64,000 nt of DNA, taken from positions 186,001-250,000 of the forward strand of contig JANSYJ010000003.1 of the NCBI GenBank assembly GCA_024742495.1, given 5' to 3'. Under the pieces are notes generated by a model. It saw nothing but the letters and a program-made list of their open reading frames with translations. It did not search any database and was not told the origin of the DNA. The stretch's first letter is position 1; each line of letters begins with the position of its first letter. Below are positions 43,127-51,436 of this stretch, piece after piece. The translations under genes were made by a program, and so were the position numbers. This DNA is from Bacteroidota bacterium (GTDB lineage Bacteria > Bacteroidota > Bacteroidia > Flavobacteriales > Schleiferiaceae).

Positions 43127-44616
43127 TCACCAACCTAATCGTCCTGGGCATTTATTTCGCCATTCTATTTGGAATTGGCATCGTGGCTTCCCGCCGCATA
43201 AAAAGCATGGATGATTACTATGTTGGAGGTAAAAAGTTAGGCTATTGGCTGGTGGCTTTTTCGGCTCGCGCCACCGGCGAGTCGGGCTGGCTTTTAATAG
43301 GACTTACGGCCATGGGAGCCCTTGCTGGAGTATCGGCTTATTGGGTAGTAATAGGAGAGGTGCTTGGGGTTGCCGTGTCTTGGTTTTTTATGGCCAAGCC
43401 TTTTAAGCGATTAACGGATAAATACGATTCCCTTACGGTTCCAGATTTCTTGGAAAGCCACTTTAAGGCCAAAGGCCATACCCTTCGTTGGGTTGCCGCC
43501 TTATGTTTGGCCACTTTCGTGATGATCTACGTAAGTGCTCAAATTGACATTACTGGAAAGGCTTTTGAAACATTTTTAAATCTCGATTATTTCTTAGGTG
43601 CCATTTTAGGCTTTATGATCGTGGTGGCCTACATTTTTGTGGGCGGTTTTTTGGCGGTTGTTTGGTCGGACTTCTTTCAAGGAATGCTCATGTTTTTTGG
43701 ACTATTGGCATTACCGGTGGTGGCCTATTTTGGTTGGGAACATCACGATGAGCTTTTTAGTCGACTTGGCGCCATTGATCCCGCACTACTAAACATTTGG
43801 GGAGCCACCGAAGACCCTTGGATGCAAACCGCTACCATGATGGGTTTTGCATTTATTGGTCTTGGTTTCCTAGGTTCGCCACAGGTTTACTCGCGCTTCA
43901 TCAGCGTAAGCAATACCAAGGAAATTGATAAGGGAAAATGGGTAGCTATAGTGTTTACATTGGTTAGTGATGCCGCCGCAGTTAGTATTGGCTTGCTGGC
44001 GCGTGCCTTATTTACAAGTCCAGGTTCGGACCCGGAAGCAGCCCTTGGTATGGCAGGGGAGGACACTTTAATGGTTTTGTTACAGAATACCTTTCCGGCC
44101 TTTATCATTGCCATATACATCGCCATAATATTGAGTGCGATCATGTCAACCATTGATTCACTTTTAGTGGTGGCTTCCAGTGCTATTGTGAGGGATTTAT
44201 ACCAAAAGGTTTTTCATCCAGAAGCTAAAAGCGAACAGCTGACTAAAATTTCGGCCTATGTAACCTTAGGAATGGCTTTAATTGCTTTGGCTTTAGCAAT
44301 GACGGTAGCCATTATGGTTCCGGGAAGAACGGTCTTCTGGTTTTCGATTTTTGGCTGGTCGGGGATTGCCGCGACTTTTTGTCCGATGATTATTTTCTCC
44401 CTTTTTTGGAAAAAATTTAATCAACAAGGAGCGCTAGCTTGCATGATTAGCGGTTTCTTAGCGGTACCATTCTTTAAATTCTATGTACAAGAATTACCGG
44501 ATATTGGTCCTTACTTTGAAAAACTAGACGTGATGGGACCAGCTTTTTTAGTTTCCTTTTTGGTGGGTGCTGCGGTTTCCTTGCTCTATACTAAAAAGCA
44601 AAGTCAGGCTGCCTAA
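43123..44616 (+). CDS. Sodium/solute symporter (PutP-like, SSS family)
   Basis: A 497-residue membrane protein with about 13 helices. N-terminal SMDDYYVGGKKLGYWLVAFSARATGESGWLLIGL and the later SAIMSTIDSLLVVASSAIVRDLYQK are typical of the SSS family, close to the proline carrier PutP; the Ser pair in TIDSLLVVASS lies where sodium ligands are found. It moves a solute into the cell with sodium. Coupling to the decarboxylase by a four-base overlap suggests uptake of a substrate of that pathway (amino acid or taurine-like compound), but specificity is not visible. Confidence 0.88.
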   Translation: MITNLIVLGIYFAILFGIGIVASRRIKSMDDYYVGGKKLGYWLVAFSARATGESGWLLIGLTAMGALAGVSAYWVVIGEVLGVAVSWFFMAKPFKRLTDKYDSLTVPDFLESHFKAKGHTLRWVAALCLATFVMIYVSAQIDITGKAFETFLNLDYFLGAILGFMIVVAYIFVGGFLAVVWSDFFQGMLMFFGLLALPVVAYFGWEHHDELFSRLGAIDPALLNIWGATEDPWMQTATMMGFAFIGLGFLGSPQVYSRFISVSNTKEIDKGKWVAIVFTLVSDAAAVSIGLLARALFTSPGSDPEAALGMAGEDTLMVLLQNTFPAFIIAIYIAIILSAIMSTIDSLLVVASSAIVRDLYQKVFHPEAKSEQLTKISAYVTLGMALIALALAMTVAIMVPGRTVFWFSIFGWSGIAATFCPMIIFSLFWKKFNQQGALACMISGFLAVPFFKFYVQELPDIGPYFEKLDVMGPAFLVSFLVGAAVSLLYTKKQSQAA

Positions 44617-44636
44617 AATAAATGGGATAATACTGA

Positions 44637-45491
44637 TTACTTGATAGCACTCTTTCCAATTTTCGGAAAGGTTTGGGCCAATAGTCGGATACATAACTTA
44701 GAGTTGTAGTCGAAATCCCCGATTTGCATTTCGGGAAGCATAAGCTTCGCAAAATCCATTACGCGGTCTTCTAAGTCACTCATATAGTCCTGATCCGGCA
44801 TACCCGAAACGGTTACTGCGACAGAAATACGTTTAAAGGTAATCAGGTAAATCTTATAGCCGTTAAAGTCAACCCAGTCTAAGGCTTGGCCATTTCTCAA
44901 TACCGCATCTTCAACCATTCTGCGGATGGTATCCAGCATTAGGGAAGTTACTTCATGGTCATCCACCGCATTGTAACGACTGCGCATGCCCAAGAGGTTA
45001 CGGGCATCGTTTTCCAATACAAAGATGTCGTTAACCTGAACTTTCTCTCGACGACGTTCTTCCTCCTCATTTACCTTAGGATCTGAATCTAGTAAGTTTC
45101 GACGGTCCTTGTATAGATCAGTAGGATCTTTAAGTTTATTTACTCGACCAAAGCCTAAACGATCTTTCCAAGAACGGAAACGATTGTTAAAGTGCTCGCC
45201 TATCATCTCATCCACAATCGGAAAGAGGGCCGCTTTTATCCGCTGAGGATTTTCCGCAATTTCCTTTTCCAATGTTTGGTAGAAAAGGTGACCGAATTCC
45301 TTGGGGAAATCGCGACGGAACCGCATAAACCAATCCACGAGGATGGGTTCCATGTTTTGTTCCAGTTTCTGGCGAACCTTTATTTCTTCCTCCAGTTTTT
45401 GCAAATCACGTTCAGAGGCATCCTGTTGGGCGCGCTCTTCGCGTAATAGCAAATCCTTTAAGATTTCTAGGCTATTTGGCTTCTCACTCAT
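44637..45491 (-). CDS. Protein with a domain resembling the cytoplasmic part of some OmpA-family proteins
   Basis: A 284-residue soluble protein with no signal peptide. Residues 10-45 are a charged coiled coil. Residues about 45-95 (ILVDWFMRFRRDFPKEF...QRIKAALFPIVDEMIGEHF) and 155-265 (NDIFVLENDARNLLGMRS, DDHEVTSLMLDTIRRMVED, FNGYKIYLITFKRISVAVTVSG) resemble in order the N-terminal domains of large OmpA-family proteins I recall from proteobacteria and cyanobacteria, which carry a longin/roadblock-like unit. The OmpA domain itself is missing. The stop lies 20 bases from the symporter stop; it overlaps the coiled-coil gene by eight bases. Function unknown; similarity is from memory and needs a profile search. 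Confidence 0.6.
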   Translation of the reverse strand: MSEKPNSLEILKDLLLREERAQQDASERDLQKLEEEIKVRQKLEQNMEPILVDWFMRFRRDFPKEFGHLFYQTLEKEIAENPQRIKAALFPIVDEMIGEHFNNRFRSWKDRLGFGRVNKLKDPTDLYKDRRNLLDSDPKVNEEEERRREKVQVNDIFVLENDARNLLGMRSRYNAVDDHEVTSLMLDTIRRMVEDAVLRNGQALDWVDFNGYKIYLITFKRISVAVTVSGMPDQDYMSDLEDRVMDFAKLMLPEMQIGDFDYNSKLCIRLLAQTFPKIGKSAIK

Positions 45492-46641
45492 CTAAAAGGG
45501 AGCTTAAATTCTTAAGGGCGTCTTTTATCGCTTTAAGCTTGGGGTCTTCTTGTACCACTGCTGCCGGGCGAGACTGGCGGCTACTCATATCGATGAAGGC
45601 GTCAATTTTTGCTTCCATGCGCACATTATTTTCATAAATCTTGCGCTCTAAATCTCCAGCAAAACTTTTTACATGCTCTTCAATCGCTCCTTTATCAACT
45701 TGAACGTTTTTCAAGAAGTTCATAATGTCATTCTCCAAAACTTCCTGAATGCCATCAACGCGATTGGTCAATGCCCCTTGTTTATTGATAACTTCTAAAG
45801 TTTGATCAACTAAGGCTTTATGGTGCTCGCTAATATCTGATTGACGGTTAAAAAGTTCTTCTTGTCCTTGGATAAGGTGTTTTTGACTTGCCGCAAGATC
45901 GTTTTGTCTTTGGGTCAATTTGTCTTGACCATCCGCTAATTTCTTGCGACCATTAGAGGCAAAGTCGAAGCGCTCATTTACCCTGCCGGCTAGTCTTTCT
46001 ACTAAATCTTGCACGCCATCTTCAAATTCATCCTGGCGTTTACCTAATCTAGCTTCTAATTTCTTAGGGTTGAGGGTGCTTATTTTGGCCTCTAGGCTAC
46101 TTAAACGTTGATCAACTTTTGCTTTGTCCTCAGGACGCGCTACTTGATCTAATTTGCTCAAACGCTCTTGGGTGCTTTTTAACTTCAGCTTAAACTGCTG
46201 AATGTCCTCCGTCATGGCATTGATTTGCTCATTACTTTCGGTGCCAAGCGTTTGGCTTGCATTAATACTATTTTCTATGGTGTTGATTCGCTCTTCCAAT
46301 TTTTGACAGATTGAGGAATCCTCTAAATTAAGGCCTTTGTGCTCCTTAAGCAAAGTTTGGATGTTCTTTTGAAATTCTTGACCATCCACAGCGCCCATTG
46401 AGCCGCCTAATTTCATTTCTGCCTTGAGTCGACTAAATTCATTACTAAGGTCTTCAACCGTAGAAACTAAATGCCCATTAGTAGATTCCACTCGGCGGCT
46501 TAATCCGCGAAAGCGATTCTCTAAGCGTTCTATTTGATTACCAACTAAGATCTTTTTGATCGCCTTTAAGCGCTGCTCTTCTTGCGATACTTTTAAAGGA
46601 TCTTGTTGGTTAATGTCTATTTTAAATTCACGGGCTTCCAT
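45484..46641 (-). CDS. Long coiled-coil protein
   Basis: A 385-residue protein, mostly predicted coiled coil (residues about 25-360) with heptad-like Leu/Ile and Gln/Glu/Lys content, for example NQIERLENRFRGLSRRVEST. A repetitive section of Gln/Lys-Gln-Asp around residues 220-290 (DKLTQRQNDLAASQKHLIQGQ) shows a short repeat of form LxxxQxxL. No signal peptide or membrane helix. Its stop overlaps the start of the gene at 45491, so the two proteins probably bind each other. It could be a scaffold or cytoskeletal element. First gene of a two-gene operon. Confidence 0.7.
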   Translation of the reverse strand: MEAREFKIDINQQDPLKVSQEEQRLKAIKKILVGNQIERLENRFRGLSRRVESTNGHLVSTVEDLSNEFSRLKAEMKLGGSMGAVDGQEFQKNIQTLLKEHKGLNLEDSSICQKLEERINTIENSINASQTLGTESNEQINAMTEDIQQFKLKLKSTQERLSKLDQVARPEDKAKVDQRLSSLEAKISTLNPKKLEARLGKRQDEFEDGVQDLVERLAGRVNERFDFASNGRKKLADGQDKLTQRQNDLAASQKHLIQGQEELFNRQSDISEHHKALVDQTLEVINKQGALTNRVDGIQEVLENDIMNFLKNVQVDKGAIEEHVKSFAGDLERKIYENNVRMEAKIDAFIDMSSRQSRPAAVVQEDPKLKAIKDALKNLSSLLDE

Positions 46642-46797
46642 AAGACTTCGTTTGAATACAGGGCAAATGTGCGGGAGTATAGGGAAGGACCCTTAATCTA
46701 TTCGATGAACTGTCGAAATTTGATGATAAGATGAAATGAACAGCGATACTTTATAAATAGTACAGGTTAAATATACAGGGTTTTAGCCCAACAATTG

Positions 46798-46805
46798 TAT
46801 ATTCG
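46798..46805 (+). promoter_or_regulatory. Candidate -7 promoter element TATATTCG for ppiD
   Basis: Third copy of TATATTCG in the window, 29 bases ahead of the ATG at 46835. Seven of eight positions fit TAnnTTTG. Confidence 0.45.
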
Positions 46806-46834
46806 CAGCCTTAATTTCCAAAGCAATATAATCA

Positions 46835-49018
46835 ATGGCGACATTAGAGCGCATCCGTCAACGTTCGGGTCTTTTACTAATCGTAATCGGTTTGGCCATG
46901 GCGGCCTTTATACTAACCGACTTATTAGGTTCTGGTAGTTCTATCTTAAGAAACGACGCCAATGTGGTTGGTGAGATCAACGATGTGAAAATCGAAGCTC
47001 AGGAGTTTAGCGCTCGTGTAGATGAAAGATTGTCACTTCTACAGCGTCAAAACCCACAACAAGCGGCTACCATCACGAGAAGTGCCGTGGCCAATCAAAT
47101 TTGGAATGAGTACCAAGAAGAGGTACTTATTGTAAGCAGTTATGAGGATTTAGGTATTAGCGTGAGCAATCAAGAGTTGTTCGAGCGTATTATCCAAAAT
47201 CCACAAGTGCGCCAGCAAGAAGGTTTCCGTGATCAGGTTACGGGCTCTTTCTCACCTGCAGCATTAAAGAATTACATCGCGCAAATCCGTGATAATTCTG
47301 CCGCCGACCAAAATGCAGCCCAAGCCTATGAGCAGTGGTTGAATTTTGAAGAAGGTACTCATGATCAACTTCTACGCGAAAAATATCTTACCGCTGTGCG
47401 CAAAGGTTTATATATGCCAGCCGCAATTGCTGAGACTGATTATACCCGCAGAAATGAAAACCTAAGCATTCAATTCTTTGGACTGGAGTATAATACTATT
47501 CCCGATTCAACTTTAGACATTTCAGATTCAGATTTATCGGCTTATTATGCCGATCATAAAGAGGAGTTTAAAAGCGATAATACCAGAGAAATTGCCTTTG
47601 TAACTTTTAATGTTGCTGCTTCTGGTAGCGATAAGGCCCAGTTGAAGCAAGAGCTTAACAATTATCTAAAACCAGAGATTGTTAACCGTCGCGGAAGCAC
47701 TGATACCTTGCCAAGTTTTTACAATACGGAGGATGATTCGGTATTTGCTGTAGGCCGTTCGGATATGCCGGTAAATCCGGTTTTCCAAACCAAGGAAGAA
47801 ATTGCTGCTCCTTTAGATAGCCTTTTATTTGAGCAGGAATTAGGTTACATCCATGGACCTTATGAGCGTAATAACAGTTATGTGATTTCTAAGATTTCTG
47901 AAATCACCACTAGACCAGACAGCGTTCAGGCGCGTCATATCCTCATAAGCTATCAAGGTGCCAATAATGGTCAGTCTCAATCCACTCGTGCACCACAAGA
48001 AGCTAAGAACTTAGCAGATAGCCTAATGGCCTTAGTAAAAGAGGATTCCACTCAATTTGCAAGCTTAGCCAAGGAATATACTGAGGATCCAGGTTCGGCC
48101 GCTACTGGTGGTTTTTACGATTGGTTTAGCCCCGGTGCAATGGTTCCCGCTTTCAACGATTTCTGTTTCTATAATGAGCCAGGCGAGATTGGTATGGTAT
48201 TTACCAACTTCGGTATCCATATTATCCAAGTGCTAAATCAGGAAGGATCTAATAAGGCGATTAAGCTGGTGGATATTGTTCGCAATATTGAAGCTTCAGA
48301 CGCCACTCGCGATAGTATTTATGACTTGGCTAGCAAGTTTGCAGCTCGTGCCAACGATACCAGTGACTTCGCTGCCTTAGCCACGGAAATGGGCTATTCT
48401 GCTCGTCCAGCTGCTAATATCGAAGCGAATCAAGAAAACATCTTGGGAATTGGTGCCAACCGTGAAATCGTTCGTTGGATTCATAATGACGAGACTGAAC
48501 TGGGCGGTATCCAATTATTTAATCAGGATAACTCTGCCTTTGTAGTAACGCAGCTTACGCAAATTCGTCCGGCTGACTATTTACCTTTAGACTTAGTAAA
48601 AGATGAGGTAAGAGCCGAAGTTGCTAAAATGATGAAGGCCGAAAAACTGACCGCTCAATTGGAAGCCAAAATGGGAGAGAATGCTGAGCTTAGCGCTTTA
48701 GCAGCGGAATTTTCCAAAGAGGTACAAAACCAAAGCATCAACTTCGGTACTACTAATCTTAGCGGATACGGTACCGAGCCAAAGGCTATTGGAATGGCAA
48801 CAGGTTTAGCCGACGGTAAACTGTCTGCTCCTATTGCTGGCGATCGCGCTGTTTATGTAGTGCTAGTAAATAACCGTACTGAAGCAGGTAGCCTTAATAG
48901 CTATGAATCAGAGCAAATTCGCTTAGAAGTAGCGATGATTAATGCGGCTCCAACGGCAATTTTGGAATCCCTAAAGAATTCCGCGGAAATTGAAGATAAT
49001 CGCAAGCGATTCTTCTAA
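46835..49018 (+). CDS. PpiD/SurA-like parvulin peptidyl-prolyl isomerase
   Basis: A 727-residue membrane-anchored periplasmic foldase. The N-terminus has a short cytosolic MATLERIRQRSG and one helix (LLLIVIGLAMAAFILTDLL), as in PpiD. A SurA-N-like helical domain is followed by a parvulin domain around residues 365-480 (VQARHILISY, AKEYTEDPGSAATGGFYDWFSPGAMVPAFNDF). It helps newly secreted outer-membrane proteins fold. It is monocistronic, with a promoter box ahead and a strong terminator behind. Length somewhat above E. coli PpiD (623). Confidence 0.9.
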   Translation: MATLERIRQRSGLLLIVIGLAMAAFILTDLLGSGSSILRNDANVVGEINDVKIEAQEFSARVDERLSLLQRQNPQQAATITRSAVANQIWNEYQEEVLIVSSYEDLGISVSNQELFERIIQNPQVRQQEGFRDQVTGSFSPAALKNYIAQIRDNSAADQNAAQAYEQWLNFEEGTHDQLLREKYLTAVRKGLYMPAAIAETDYTRRNENLSIQFFGLEYNTIPDSTLDISDSDLSAYYADHKEEFKSDNTREIAFVTFNVAASGSDKAQLKQELNNYLKPEIVNRRGSTDTLPSFYNTEDDSVFAVGRSDMPVNPVFQTKEEIAAPLDSLLFEQELGYIHGPYERNNSYVISKISEITTRPDSVQARHILISYQGANNGQSQSTRAPQEAKNLADSLMALVKEDSTQFASLAKEYTEDPGSAATGGFYDWFSPGAMVPAFNDFCFYNEPGEIGMVFTNFGIHIIQVLNQEGSNKAIKLVDIVRNIEASDATRDSIYDLASKFAARANDTSDFAALATEMGYSARPAANIEANQENILGIGANREIVRWIHNDETELGGIQLFNQDNSAFVVTQLTQIRPADYLPLDLVKDEVRAEVAKMMKAEKLTAQLEAKMGENAELSALAAEFSKEVQNQSINFGTTNLSGYGTEPKAIGMATGLADGKLSAPIAGDRAVYVVLVNNRTEAGSLNSYESEQIRLEVAMINAAPTAILESLKNSAEIEDNRKRFF

Positions 49019-49035
49019 ACCGAAATAAATATTTT

Positions 49036-49074
49036 AAAAAGCCGCCTAGCATTTTTGTTTAGGCGGCTTTTTTT
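49036..49074 (+). terminator. Rho-independent terminator of ppiD
   Basis: AAAAAGCCGCCTA (49036 onward) pairs with TAGGCGGCTTTTT across a T-rich loop, followed by T residues. Strong 9-10 base GC stem, 18 bases after the stop. Confidence 0.9.
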
Positions 49075-49112
49075 ATGCGCTGCTTCTTATGTTTGTGGAA
49101 AATCAGATTTAC

Positions 49113-51341
49113 ATGAAAAAAATATTTACCCTATTACTAATATTTAGCCTTTCCTTCCAGCTATCCGCAAAGGAAGGTATGTGGTTACCACATCTGATCG
49201 CGCAATTAAACTATTCCGATATGCAACGCATGGGACTGCAAATTTCAGCGGAAGAGATTTATTCAGCTAATAAGTCCTCCTTGAAGGATGCGGTGGTGCA
49301 CTTTAATGGCGGTTGTACGGGAGAATTAATTTCCGGTAAAGGACTATTATTAACCAATCATCATTGTGGTTATAGCCAAATCCAAAGTCACTCTACTTTA
49401 GAGAATAACTATTTAGAGGATGGCTTTTGGGCGATGTCGCAGGAAGAAGAACTAGCGAACCCAAACCTTTATGCCGCTATCATTCGCGAGATTAAGGATG
49501 TTTCAAATTTAATTTTGAAAGGTACTACCGCTGAGATGGACGGGGCCACTCGTGATTCAATCATAGAAATGAACGCGCGAGCTCTATTGGAAACCGTAAA
49601 GGCCGAACAGCCGGGTTTAGAATTCGATCTAAAGGATTTCTTCTTTGGAAATCAGTTTCTGCTAATCAGTAAAGTTTTATATACGGATGTGCGCCTCGTA
49701 GGAGCGCCACCAAGTAGCATTGGTAAATACGGTAAGGATACCGATAATTGGATGTGGCCTCGCCATACAGGCGACTTTTCCCTATTTAGAGTTTATGCTG
49801 ATGCCAATAATCAACCTGCCGATTACTCGGAAGATAATCAACCTTATGTGCCGGCTCAGCATTTAAAAGTTAGCGTTGCGGGAGTGCGTGAGGGTGACTT
49901 TACCATGGTTTATGGTTTTCCAGGAAGTACCAATCAATACTTACCGGCCTCCGAAGTAGCCAATACTGTAAATGAGTACAATCCTTTCCGCATTTCTATT
50001 CGCGATAAAATTTTGATGGTCCTCGATCGCAAAATGAGAGCAGATGAAGCAGCCAGCCTTAAATATGCCTCAAAATTCGCCCGCATCAGCAACAGCTGGA
50101 AAAGATGGAAAGGTGAGATTTTAGGAATAGAACGGACCAATGCCTTAGAAGTTTTAAAGGAAGAAGAAGCCTTATTTAAGCAGATGTGCGGCGCCATCCC
50201 AGAATTGAATAGTGAGAAGGATTTAGTAGCAGAGATGGATGCCTTATACGCCAAGCGTGTGCCTGTTAATATGGAGCGCTATGCCTATATCGAAGTGGGC
50301 TATTATGGCATTGAAGCATTTAGACATGTGCTAGGATACTCAAAGCTCATTGAGTTGGCCGAAGCAGGAGATGAGGAGGCATTGAAAAACGAGGCCGAAC
50401 GCATGATTAAACGCATGGAGGGTTTCCAAAAGAACTACGACCAGGAATTGGATCGCTTGGTGGCCATTAACACCCTTCCCATTTATTTGGAAACGATTAA
50501 GACCAAGCCCGGACCAGTAGTTTCTAAACTTCAACAGAAGGGAAGCGATAAATGGGTAGAAGCCATCAGTGACTACTTTAAGGATGCGCCCTATTTTAAA
50601 GAGGATTTTGTGACTAATCTTCGCAAGAACCCGGCAAAAATGGCCAAGAAAATTGCTGAAGACGATATTTACAGCTTGTCATTGGAGATGTATGAGCATT
50701 TCTTCGAAGTTCTAAATCCTGCTACTACCACCATTAACTTAGAGATTGAAGTACTTCAGGCACGTTATGTTAGAGCTTTACAAAGAGCTTTTCCCAAGAA
50801 ATCATTTTATCCTGATGCGAACTCTACCTTAAGGGTATCTTATGGAAAGGTGATGCCTTACGAGGCGCGCGATGCCGTAAACTATAGTGCTCAAACTACG
50901 CTGAGTGGGGTAATGGAGAAATATGTACCTGGCGATTATGAGTTTGATTTACCGGCGAAGCTTATTGAGCTTTATGAAAACAAGGACTATGGTCCCTATG
51001 GTGAGAATGGTAAGATGCCGGTTTGCTTTGTGGCTACCAATCATACTACCGGTGGTAATTCGGGCTCACCGGCGCTGAATGCAAATGGTGAGCTAATTGG
51101 TCTAAATTTCGATCGCGCCTGGGATGGCGTAATGAGTGATATGTACTTTGATCCTTCTATTTGTAGAAATGTAATGGTGGATCTGCGCTATGTTCTTTTT
51201 ATCATTGATAAATTGGGTGGTGCTGGATATTTGGTGGATGAAATGGATATTGCCACCGTGCACCCCAGTGAATCTAAAACGGTAAAAACGGATGAAGCAA
51301 AGTCCATGGCCGAACCTGTAAAAGAGGGTAGCCAAGGCTAA
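49113..51341 (+). CDS. S46 dipeptidyl peptidase, DPP11-like
   Basis: About 742 residues from the ATG at 49113, which precedes a good signal peptide (MKKIFTLLLIFSLSFQLSAKEG); an upstream ATG at 49089 adds eight residues. Catalytic His lies in FNGGCTGELISGKGLLLTNHHCGY and the nucleophile Ser650 in TGGNSGSPALN. Eighteen residues after that Ser is Arg668 (GLNFDR), the position that gives DPP11 its preference for Asp/Glu at P1, where DPP7 has Gly. It removes dipeptides from oligopeptides in the periplasm. Monocistronic between two terminators. Confidence 0.92.
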   Translation: MKKIFTLLLIFSLSFQLSAKEGMWLPHLIAQLNYSDMQRMGLQISAEEIYSANKSSLKDAVVHFNGGCTGELISGKGLLLTNHHCGYSQIQSHSTLENNYLEDGFWAMSQEEELANPNLYAAIIREIKDVSNLILKGTTAEMDGATRDSIIEMNARALLETVKAEQPGLEFDLKDFFFGNQFLLISKVLYTDVRLVGAPPSSIGKYGKDTDNWMWPRHTGDFSLFRVYADANNQPADYSEDNQPYVPAQHLKVSVAGVREGDFTMVYGFPGSTNQYLPASEVANTVNEYNPFRISIRDKILMVLDRKMRADEAASLKYASKFARISNSWKRWKGEILGIERTNALEVLKEEEALFKQMCGAIPELNSEKDLVAEMDALYAKRVPVNMERYAYIEVGYYGIEAFRHVLGYSKLIELAEAGDEEALKNEAERMIKRMEGFQKNYDQELDRLVAINTLPIYLETIKTKPGPVVSKLQQKGSDKWVEAISDYFKDAPYFKEDFVTNLRKNPAKMAKKIAEDDIYSLSLEMYEHFFEVLNPATTTINLEIEVLQARYVRALQRAFPKKSFYPDANSTLRVSYGKVMPYEARDAVNYSAQTTLSGVMEKYVPGDYEFDLPAKLIELYENKDYGPYGENGKMPVCFVATNHTTGGNSGSPALNANGELIGLNFDRAWDGVMSDMYFDPSICRNVMVDLRYVLFIIDKLGGAGYLVDEMDIATVHPSESKTVKTDEAKSMAEPVKEGSQG

Positions 51342-51362
51342 ATTGCCGCATATAAAATAAGG

Positions 51363-51404
51363 AGAGGCTTAGTTTTCAATATAGAAGGCTAAGCCTCTTT
51401 TGTT
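51363..51404 (+). terminator. Rho-independent terminator of the S46 peptidase gene
   Basis: AGAGGCTTAG (51363-51372) pairs with CTAAGCCTCT (51389-51398), followed by TTTGTTT. Ten perfect base pairs. Confidence 0.88.
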
Positions 51405-51436
51405 TATCTTCCAGTTTCTAAGGATACGATTAAGCA

